A stretch of DNA of 36,444 bases from Verrucomicrobiota bacterium (GTDB lineage Bacteria > Verrucomicrobiota > Verrucomicrobiia > Limisphaerales > Fontisphaeraceae). Every line of letters begins with the position of its first letter. Position 1 is the first letter of the stretch. A program made the position numbers and the translations under genes. Shown here piece after piece: positions 18,801 through 23,992 of this stretch. Where the stretch lies: NCBI GenBank assembly GCA_037139415.1, contig JBAXGN010000068.1, forward strand, positions 1-36,444, read 5' to 3'. The notes beneath the pieces are model-generated. The model was not told the DNA's origin. It saw nothing but the letters and a program-made list of their open reading frames with translations, and did not search any database.

Positions 18801-19496
18801 ACGTTTACCGGAACCGCCGCATTTGCTCCGGCCAGCGGAGCTCCATTTACGGTCGGCAATTCCATCCTGGTGACCAACTTGAACGCCGATTTATTGGATG
18901 GCTTAAACAGCGGAGCGTTCGCGTCGAATATCCACAACCATGCCGGCACGGACATCACCACCGGCACGCTGGCGGACAGCCGACTTTCCGCCAACGTGGC
19001 ACTACTGAATGCCGGCCAGACATTTACCGCCCCCCTCACCGTCAGCACGAACGTCAAGGTGAGCGGGTTGATCCGTCTGGGTACGGAAACCAACACCACG
19101 GATGCTCCTTATCCCCAGGGTTTAGTCATCCGCCGCATCAATAGCCTGGCCATCCAAGTCTCCAATGTCGTGGCCCGCAGCGACTATCTCACCTTGCAGC
19201 GCGATGGCACTTACGGCGGACTGGTGATCCGCTATCCCGCCGGGTGCCCGGCGCAAACGATCACGTGCATGGGTATGAGCGATCAGGGCGTCGCTGTCAA
19301 TTTTTACGCGGGCTGGACGACCAATCCCGCCGTTGCCGGCGTGCTGCAACTCTGCACGGATGCGCAAAATGCGGTCCACATCCAATGCACCTTTGGCAAT
19401 ACGTACAACGCGGGACACGTCACCCAAGTCAACATCTCACGCAATGGCTCGGACAACTTTTGGATCGGGACGGTTACTTCCACCTATAACCAATAG
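12801..19496 (+). CDS. Giant secreted repeat protein: three LVIVD propellers plus YadA-like head
   Basis: A 2231-aa protein with no catalytic domain seen. Order: signal peptide; a domain beginning AFTYQGQLRDGG (about 40-140); three blocks of seven LVIVD-type repeats (~42 aa each, consensus VAGNYAYLANGxxGLRIYDVSNPANP) at about 225-495, 589-868 and 984-1256; linkers with GTLxDARLSxNV between the blocks; six alternating 58/59-aa repeats (1271-1620); a NADQLDGLN element; a GG-SN-rich stretch; seven 14-aa YadA-head-like repeats (about 1759-1856); a GSFVWAD...FLIRASGGVGIG segment; then more linker repeats and a unique C-terminal domain. ATG 12840, with AAGGAT upstream and directly preceding the hydrophobic signal, may be the true start. 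It is probably surface-exposed or secreted, for adhesion or matrix. No cell-wall sorting signal is recognised. Confidence 0.85.
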   Translation: MSDNYMRDKDLSVMRMGVVCLSIWFLAAALGAAAPLGTAFTYQGQLRDGGAAANGLYDLQFSLYDGPTGGGSLSGPITQTGTSLSNGTFTVFLDFGSGMFDGSARWLEIGVRPNGSAGGFTTLTPRQPVTATPYALYSPSAGTAASVPAAGLTGTLSDARLSTNVALQNRSATFAGTLKATGFSGNAGGLTNLNAASLTGPLALQIGTKLTQILRDGTNNSVTAVTVAGRYAYLACGVRGLRIYDVANPAQPVLLCFTNWNLLVMDVAVAGNYAYLACHSGGLRIFDISTPTTPVQVGGINNGGQALKVAVSDAYAYLANDSDGLRIYDVSNPANPVNVAHLTASNSIGQVAVAGHYAYLGMGVGGIGIYDITTPANPVLAGQIAAEVDCFTIAGTYAYVGVVTVGLAIYDLADPVHPVRLSQEYNHVFFRGLAVSSHYVCAAAFNSGLYIYDVADKTNPVVVQQNRDSTGMRTPAAAGNYVYVATDADGLLIYALEAFNAVAFRGDGLGLTNIIADNLVGTLADARLSPNVVLQSGSPTFSGRVAATAFSGNGAGLTNLDANQLSGALGVAHGVGVSQTNDASGVSGVAVTSNNAFLVCLAHDLRVYDLANPDSPILVGQTNTGGSPVEVAISGSHAYVADTMNGLLVYDLSNPANPVLVARTNQGGIARGVAVSGNFVFLANDYDGVRIYDVSNPANPVGVCHLTSSPQAKGVTVAGNYAYVANYAEGFHIYEVSNPAAPILVKVLTETVLGGGYAQNATIAGRYAYLANGSWGLSIFDITDPQNPTFISRCPGVMGSSATSVRIAGRYACLANGSDGLRLYDISNPASPLDLGHLDTGGLAERVAIAGNVAYVADTMRGLRLVLLETVTAPAFQGDGSGMTNLNAAGMTLGTLSDARLSHNVARLDANQTFTGINAFAGPGYYQGSNRFDNPANWFAGSFAGNGAGLTNVDASALTGPLYVSSGLNLSKITNGGLSGVFSVAVAGTYLYSANGEDGLRVFNLANPSQPVLVGGTNDGGYAVSVTIVSNRLYVAETLHGLHIYDISTPTNPVSLAATNNGGWAQNSTVVGHYAYLAADGDGLRIYDISNPVNPVNVGHANDGGLARQVVVVGNYAYLASVNSGLRIYDVSNPANPMSVRLLNSSSTMAVAAAGRYLCYATVNGWVCIADISDPLNVLPVSYVNTGKTPSALAMTERYLCLGLSFEGMLIYDLSNPANPIQVATTKDYGYAQNITIAGNNAILANGADGIRIYALQVANAPVYQGSGFGLTDIPTTSLNGTLTDRQLSANVALLSANQTFSGINNLTNAANTVAGVFVGSFSGNGASLTNLNASTLASGTLVEARLSTNVTLLNGNQTFSGINRLTNTANAMSGAFTGGFSGNAAGLTNVNAANVVGTLADARLSTNVALLNANQTFAGVNQLTNAANTLAGSFTGSFSGNAGSLTNLNASTVASGTLAEARLSTNVTLLNANQAFSGVNQLTNAANSLAGTFTGAFNGNASGLTNVIGTNVIGTLPDARLSANVALLNANQAFAGANTLTNAANTLAGTFTGSFTGNAGSLTNLNASTLASGTVADARLSANIPRLNANQSFTGTVSFYPVGAPFAVGSSTLVANLNADQLDGLNATAFWQLGGNSNSTVGVNFLGTTDNQPLEFKVNNQRAVRFEPGAGGMPNLIAGASNNSVLLAVSGSTIAGGANNTIQGSTVHSSISGGISNVVQSSASFGAIGGGMGNVISGLSVGATIPGGQSNTAGGFCSIAMGNASIANGYVATAMGNSTTSTANYATAMGMGTTASGGAATAMGMNTIASGFGATAVGGNTIANGGYSVAMGYGSVASNAYGFALGYHALSLHNGSFVWADATGADFPSTAFNQFLIRASGGVGIGITNPVSALHVAGIVTADAFRGNGANLTNVSAGNLASGTLADTRLSTNVALLNANQTFSGVNTLSNVANSLAGTFTGNFNGNAGGATNLNATNLVGILPDARHSANIPRLNTNQTFTGTAAFAPASGAPFTVGNSILVTNLNADLLDGLNSGAFASNIHNHAGTDITTGTLADSRLSANVALLNAGQTFTAPLTVSTNVKVSGLIRLGTETNTTDAPYPQGLVIRRINSLAIQVSNVVARSDYLTLQRDGTYGGLVIRYPAGCPAQTITCMGMSDQGVAVNFYAGWTTNPAVAGVLQLCTDAQNAVHIQCTFGNTYNAGHVTQVNISRNGSDNFWIGTVTSTYNQ
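16611..17660 (+). repeat. Tandem 351-bp dimeric repeats inside the giant gene
   Basis: Unit starts at 16611, 16785, 16962, 17136, 17313 and 17487 alternate in length at 58, 59, 58, 59, 58 codons. Type A units (16611, 16962, 17313) carry short linkers such as NVVGTLADARLS; type B units (16785, 17136, 17487) carry LNASTLASGT. The higher-order unit is therefore 117 codons (351 bp), present three times, with the last B unit diverging after NANQSFTG. The nucleotide similarity should allow in-frame expansion or contraction. Confidence 0.85.
18075..18368 (+). repeat. Seven 42-bp YadA-head-like repeats inside the giant gene
   Basis: Seven consecutive 14-codon units start at 18075 with the pattern (A/S)xAMGxxTxASGxx, as in the left-handed beta-roll head of trimeric autotransporter adhesins. 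The last unit is degenerate. In known adhesins such repeats trimerise; whether that happens here is inference. Confidence 0.8.
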
Positions 19497-19552
19497 CGCT
19501 GGTCAGTACCCGTTGTTACTTTTGTCCGGCGCATGACGGTTGGCGGATGAAG

Positions 19553-20254
19553 CTATGATGGGCCCGAGCCGCCCTTGAGTTTTTCGATCTCGTGCATCAG
19601 GCAGGTAATCAGCATGTGCAGCCGCTCGGGGAGGTCGGCGGTTTCCAGCACGACCTGGCGATTTTCCGGTGCCACGAGCATGGAGGCGGCCACCATGTCA
19701 GCCAGTTGATCGGGGTCCTTGATCTGATCCAGGTATTCCATGACCTCGCTCACGGTGGGAATGATCGGCGCGGACTTGACTGATTTTGACGGTTTGGCGG
19801 AAACCGGGAAAGGTAATCCCAACTCCAAGCGGGCTTTGGTGACCTTCCGCAAGGTATGCACATAGGATTGCACCTCGAGCTGGTTTACAGTGGGGGTTTT
19901 CAGGTAGCTCACTTCATGCAAACGGTAGGGGCGGCTACTGAGCACCGGTCCCAATGCCACCCGGTTCAGCCCCATCAAGATCAGATGATACGTGTTATCC
20001 TTGTGTTTCACACAGGCGCGAATCAGCCCCACGCTGGCGATCGGGCAGGGCAGGGTGCGCTTGCAACCTGCCCGCCGCATGGCCACACAAAACATGCGAT
20101 GCGTCCCCAGCGCATCGGTCAGCATTCGCCGATAGCGCGGTTCATAAATATACAACGGCACCATCGCGCCGGGAAACAGCACGGCGTTGGGCAGCGTCAT
20201 AACTCCAATTGAGGATGGCAGTCGCACGGGGAGAATGTAGCCGTTCACGCGCAT
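19553..20254 (-). CDS. Lon substrate-binding-domain protein (no protease domain)
   Basis: A 233-aa protein whose first ~200 residues resemble the N-terminal (LAN/LON-SB) domain of Lon protease: LPNAVLFPGAMVPLYIYEPRYRRM near residues 23-46, then CPIASVGLIRA and LILMGLNRVAL. There is no AAA+ motif and no Ser-Lys protease domain, so it is a stand-alone member of the family. Its cellular role is not established. It is convergent with the giant repeat gene (56 bases apart) and divergent from the coiled-coil gene, with about 60 bases between the two starts, so the promoters must overlap. The C-terminal ~30 residues are helical and end in EKLKGGSGPS. Confidence 0.85.
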   Translation of the reverse strand: MRVNGYILPVRLPSSIGVMTLPNAVLFPGAMVPLYIYEPRYRRMLTDALGTHRMFCVAMRRAGCKRTLPCPIASVGLIRACVKHKDNTYHLILMGLNRVALGPVLSSRPYRLHEVSYLKTPTVNQLEVQSYVHTLRKVTKARLELGLPFPVSAKPSKSVKSAPIIPTVSEVMEYLDQIKDPDQLADMVAASMLVAPENRQVVLETADLPERLHMLITCLMHEIEKLKGGSGPS

Positions 20255-20314
20255 AAATCAAGCGTACAACAATTCTTGCCAAAATCGCCGCTCCACGTCA
20301 TGCTTTGCCCGGCT

Positions 20315-21112
20315 ATGAAAACGAAAGTCGCATTAATTGTAGTGATTATCATCTGCATCTTCCTGGGTGTGGCGCTCATCAAGCTTGGGAAGAAGACGGA
20401 TGAAATAAAAATCGTCGAAACGAAGACGGTCGTCACCTTTTCCAATGACCTGTCCCAGACCAGCGCCAAGCTTGAGGAAGAACGATTGGTGAACATCAAC
20501 CTGACCACCAATCTAAACAATGCGGAGAAGAAGATCGAAGAACTCACCTCCAATCTCAAGCAAACCCAGGGGGAAGTGGAACGCGTGAAGGGGGAATCCG
20601 CCGAGGCTGCCCGGGTGGCCGCGGAACGCGCCAAACAACTTGAAGAGATGGCCAAGGCCCTGCAGGCGGATATTGACCAACGCGCCAAAAAAATCACCGA
20701 CCTTGAGGCCGAACGCGACCGTCAGGCGCAGCGCTTGGGCGAGTTGACCAACCAGATCGGCCAGCTCGAGTTGAAAATTTCAGATACCGAGCGCAAACTG
20801 GCAGCTTCCGAAGGTGACCGGGAATCCCTGCTCAAGGAACTCAAGCGGATGCTCGCGGAGAAGTCCGAACTCGAGCGGCAATTTAACAATATGGCGTTGC
20901 TCAAGGAGCAGGTGAAGAAACTCAAAGAGGAGCAGGCGGTTGCCCAACGGCTCGATTGGATGCGCAAGGGCATGTACTCGGATAAGCGTGGCGCCGCCGG
21001 CCTCCAATGGGGTGTGAAGAAGCCGGAACCCGCCAAGAGCGGCAGTCCCGACCTCAATGTCGAATTTCGCCCGAACGCTCCCGCAAAAGTCGTGCCGCCG
21101 AATAATAAATAA
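20315..21112 (+). CDS. Membrane-anchored coiled-coil protein
   Basis: Unrecognised protein of 265 aa. An N-terminal hydrophobic helix (VALIVVIIICIFLGVAL, about residues 4-20) is followed by a long charged region rich in Glu, Lys, Gln and Leu (about 30-215) with heptad character, clearly coiled coil, then a Pro-rich tail. I chose ATG 20315 (MKTKVALIV) rather than an upstream in-frame ATG at 20276, because it places the membrane segment at the N-terminus. It could be a single-pass inner-membrane protein with a periplasmic coiled coil or a secreted protein with an uncleaved signal. No conserved motif suggests a specific function. Divergent from the Lon-domain gene. Confidence 0.75.
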   Translation: MKTKVALIVVIIICIFLGVALIKLGKKTDEIKIVETKTVVTFSNDLSQTSAKLEEERLVNINLTTNLNNAEKKIEELTSNLKQTQGEVERVKGESAEAARVAAERAKQLEEMAKALQADIDQRAKKITDLEAERDRQAQRLGELTNQIGQLELKISDTERKLAASEGDRESLLKELKRMLAEKSELERQFNNMALLKEQVKKLKEEQAVAQRLDWMRKGMYSDKRGAAGLQWGVKKPEPAKSGSPDLNVEFRPNAPAKVVPPNNK

Positions 21113-21158
21113 GTGCGGGTTGGGGATTAGCGGCGCGCTTGGAGTCGAAGTGTAAACC

Positions 21159-21168
21159 GGGGGGGGGG
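21159..21168 (+). repeat. G10 homopolymer upstream of TonB receptor
   Basis: Ten consecutive G lie 104 bases before the chosen receptor ATG. Poly-G tracts of this length change length by slipped-strand mispairing in other bacteria and can vary promoter strength when close to or inside a promoter. No -35/-10 pair is clear around it. It could also be an assembly error-prone site. Confidence 0.8.
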
Positions 21169-21271
21169 AAGCCCTCAGGTCTGTTAGAAGCGGAAAGATG
21201 TTAATTTGATCCGCTGCGGTCTGGTTGCGCGAACACGACTGGATCACGCACGGGTCAACCATGAACTCAAT

Positions 21272-23302
21272 ATGAAATCATTTTTGACCGCGAGACGACT
21301 CAGGTGCGCTGTCGCATTGTTCTGCCTTTGGTCTTGCCTGGCAGGCGCTGCGGATTATCTGGCTTCCGCTAGTGCGGCGGAGGATTTAACTGCGCTCTCG
21401 CTTCAGGAACTCATGGCAGTGAAGATCGAGCATGTGTCCACCCCGTCGCGATTCACGCAAAAGGCGAGCGAGGCGCCGTCGTCGGTGTCGGTGATCACGT
21501 CGGAGGAGATCAAAATTTACGGTTACCGCACGTTGGCAGATGTGTTGCGTAGCGTGCGCGGGCTGTACGTCAGCTATGATCGGAGTTATTCGTATCTTGG
21601 GGTCCGTGGCTTCAGCCGGCCTTCGGATTATAATTCCCGTGTGCTGGTGTTGGTGGACGGGCATCGTCTGAACGACGGGCTCTTTGGTGGCGGGTATATT
21701 GGTCACGAGTTCATTCTCGACGTGGACCTCATTGACCGCGTGGAGGTTGTGCGTGGTCCCAGCTCCTCGCTTTACGGCAGCAGCGCGTTCTTCGGCGTGA
21801 TCAATGTTATCACCAAGCGCGCTGCGGATTTGAAGAATGTGGAGGTGTCCGGGGAGGTTGGCGGCCAGGAGAGTTACAAGGGGCGGTTCAGTTACGCTGG
21901 CACGTTTACCAATACGGGTGTGCAGTTTGTACTTTCCGGATCGTACTACGACAGTGCTGGTGACCGTCATCTCTACTTTCAGGAGTTCGATACCCCCGCC
22001 AATAACCATGGGATAGCGAATAACCTCGACCATGAACAAGCCTGGAATCTGTTCGGCAGCTTATCTTGGAAGGACCTAACTTTATCTGCCGCCTATGTGG
22101 CGCGCCAGAAATACATCCCCACCGCCTCATGGGACACGCTGTTTAATGATCCGCGCTACAACGCCCAGGATGATCGCGGCTACATTGATCTGAAGTGGCA
22201 ACGCGCACTCAACGAGGACAATGAACTTCTGGCACGTGTCTATTTCGACGACTACCGCTACACGGCGGATTATCCGAATCCCCCCGCGGCTCCGCCTGGC
22301 GCGGCGATGAGCCGCGACGACGATCTGGCCCAGACCGTAGGGGGGGAAATCCAGTGGACGCGGCACTGGCGCCAGCATGTGTTTACTTTTGGCGCGGAAA
22401 TGCGCGACCATCTTCATCAGGACCAGTCCTTTTATGATGTGAACCCGCGCACCGTCTATCTGGACGACCATCGCTCCAGTTTGGACGCGGCCTTCTATGC
22501 GCAAGGGGATTTCACGGTTCTAACCAACCTGCATTTGAACGCCGGTGTGCGCTACGATTACTTTGAAATGTTTGGCGGCAACGCCAATCCGCGGGCTGGC
22601 CTGATCTATAACCCGTGGCAGCCAACCACCTTCAAGCTGCTTTATGGAACGGCATTTCGTGCGCCGAATATGTTTGAAACCCGCTACCAGGTGCTGCCGG
22701 CCAACGTCGGTAATCCAGATCTGTCCCCAGAGAAAATCCAGACCTACGAAGCCGTCTATGAGCAGCGGCTGCCGGCCAATTTGCAACTGACCTTGAGCGG
22801 TTATTACTACCATATTGATGATCTCATGTACCAGGTCGAGGTGGCACCCAACTCGTTTATGTTCAGAAACACTGGCGGTGCCAACGCCAAGGGGATCGAG
22901 ACGGAACTCGCGTGGTTGCCACCCTGCGGCGCGCGTGCACGTGCCAGCTACGCACTCCAACGCGCCGAGGACGCCACCACCGGCGCTATCCTGGTCAATT
23001 CGCCCCAGCACCTGGCCAAGCTCAACGTTCTCGCCCCACTCTGGCAGGACAAGGTCTTCACCGGCGTGGAAGTGCAATACTCCGGTCGCGTGCAAACCAT
23101 CACGGGTTCGGCTGTGGACGACTTCTGCGTTATGAATTGGACGCTTTACAGTCAGCGGATCATCAAAGGCGTGGAGGCTTCTGCTAGTGTCTATAACCTG
23201 TTCGACACGCGTTACGCTTTTCCCGGTGGCCCGGGACATATCCAGGACCGGCTCTGGCAGGACGGACGGTCATTTCGTGTAAAACTCACGTATCGCTTCT
23301 AA
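21272..23302 (+). CDS. TonB-dependent outer-membrane receptor
   Basis: A 676-aa outer-membrane receptor. A signal peptide (about residues 1-25) is followed by DLTALSLQELMAVKIEHVST, typical of receptors of the cobalamin/siderophore type, then a plug domain (APSSVSVITSEEI, VRGFSRPSD, VLVLVDGHRLNDG, IDRVEVVRGPSSSLYGSSAFFGVINVITK split over residues ~70-180) and a C-terminal beta-barrel ending in Phe (KLTYRF), as outer-membrane proteins do. No clear TonB box is seen. ATG 21272 is preferred over TTG 21206 because it gives a proper signal peptide. The ligand is unknown: no riboswitch or transport genes are adjacent. It is followed by a YfiR-like gene and a hybrid kinase, so it may feed a signal to them. 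Confidence 0.93.
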   Translation: MKSFLTARRLRCAVALFCLWSCLAGAADYLASASAAEDLTALSLQELMAVKIEHVSTPSRFTQKASEAPSSVSVITSEEIKIYGYRTLADVLRSVRGLYVSYDRSYSYLGVRGFSRPSDYNSRVLVLVDGHRLNDGLFGGGYIGHEFILDVDLIDRVEVVRGPSSSLYGSSAFFGVINVITKRAADLKNVEVSGEVGGQESYKGRFSYAGTFTNTGVQFVLSGSYYDSAGDRHLYFQEFDTPANNHGIANNLDHEQAWNLFGSLSWKDLTLSAAYVARQKYIPTASWDTLFNDPRYNAQDDRGYIDLKWQRALNEDNELLARVYFDDYRYTADYPNPPAAPPGAAMSRDDDLAQTVGGEIQWTRHWRQHVFTFGAEMRDHLHQDQSFYDVNPRTVYLDDHRSSLDAAFYAQGDFTVLTNLHLNAGVRYDYFEMFGGNANPRAGLIYNPWQPTTFKLLYGTAFRAPNMFETRYQVLPANVGNPDLSPEKIQTYEAVYEQRLPANLQLTLSGYYYHIDDLMYQVEVAPNSFMFRNTGGANAKGIETELAWLPPCGARARASYALQRAEDATTGAILVNSPQHLAKLNVLAPLWQDKVFTGVEVQYSGRVQTITGSAVDDFCVMNWTLYSQRIIKGVEASASVYNLFDTRYAFPGGPGHIQDRLWQDGRSFRVKLTYRF

Positions 23303-23396
23303 AACACATCCGTCGCAAGCACTACCCTATCAAATTGCACCAGAGTTGAAGACACGTATCACCATCAGGAAAGGAAGCGGAAGCCGTCGAGCGGTA

Positions 23397-23990
23397 ATGG
23401 ATGGCTGTGGTCCAGGGTGGTGGCGGGTCGCGGACAGTCTCGTGTTGCTGTTGGCTTGGTGGGGGCTCTTGGTTACAAGTCATGCCACTACGCCTCCCGG
23501 GCGCAGCGAGTACGAACTCAAGGCGGCCTTTCTCCACAAATTCGCCATGTTTGTCGAATGGCCGGTGCAGTCGTTTGACACAACCAATGCCCCTATTGTT
23601 ATCGGCATTCTGGGGCGGGACCCGTTCGGGCCGAAGTTGGAGGCGGTGCTCGCCAGCAAGCGTGTCCATGGTCGCGCTGTGGAGTTTCAGCGCTTTGCCA
23701 GAGTTGAAGATGTCCTTTTGGCACGGTGTCAGATGCTGTTCATCGCGTCATCGGAACAGGCACGGTTGCCTGCCATTCTCGAAGCGATCAAGACGGTCCC
23801 CTTGCTCACGGTGGGGGACTCGCCGGGCTACGGCGAAACGGGCGTGATGATCAACCTGGTGGTGCGCGAGCAGAGTCTGCGCTTCGAGATTAATCGTCAG
23901 TCCGCCGTGCGGGTGGGCTTGCAAGTCAGTTCCCAGTTACTTGAGCTGGCCCTCCCCACTCGGGAGCGTCCTCAATCCCGTTCCCAATAA
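23397..23990 (+). CDS. YfiR-like (DUF4154) periplasmic protein
   Basis: A 197-aa secreted protein with a hydrophobic signal (LVLLLAWWGLLVTSHA) and the YfiR-family start YELKAAFLHKFAMFVEWP, followed by the alternating beta/alpha pattern (IVIGILGRDPFG, VGDSPGYGETGVMINLVV, LRFEINRQSA). In Pseudomonas, YfiR is a periplasmic inhibitor of the CHASE8 diguanylate cyclase YfiN. The mature part has only one Cys, so the disulfides of P. aeruginosa YfiR cannot form here. ATG 23397 is chosen for the signal peptide; TTG 23346 is an in-frame alternative. AAGGAAG lies about 20 bases upstream, too far for a normal site. The kinase gene starts two bases after the stop. Family secure; inhibitory role inferred. 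Confidence 0.88.
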   Translation: MDGCGPGWWRVADSLVLLLAWWGLLVTSHATTPPGRSEYELKAAFLHKFAMFVEWPVQSFDTTNAPIVIGILGRDPFGPKLEAVLASKRVHGRAVEFQRFARVEDVLLARCQMLFIASSEQARLPAILEAIKTVPLLTVGDSPGYGETGVMINLVVREQSLRFEINRQSAVRVGLQVSSQLLELALPTRERPQSRSQ

Positions 23991-23992
23991 CC

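Noticed and set aside
21113-21271. Cobalamin or other riboswitch upstream of the TonB receptor
   Set aside because: No B12-box-like sequence or stable multi-stem layout could be recognised, so a riboswitch is not claimed.
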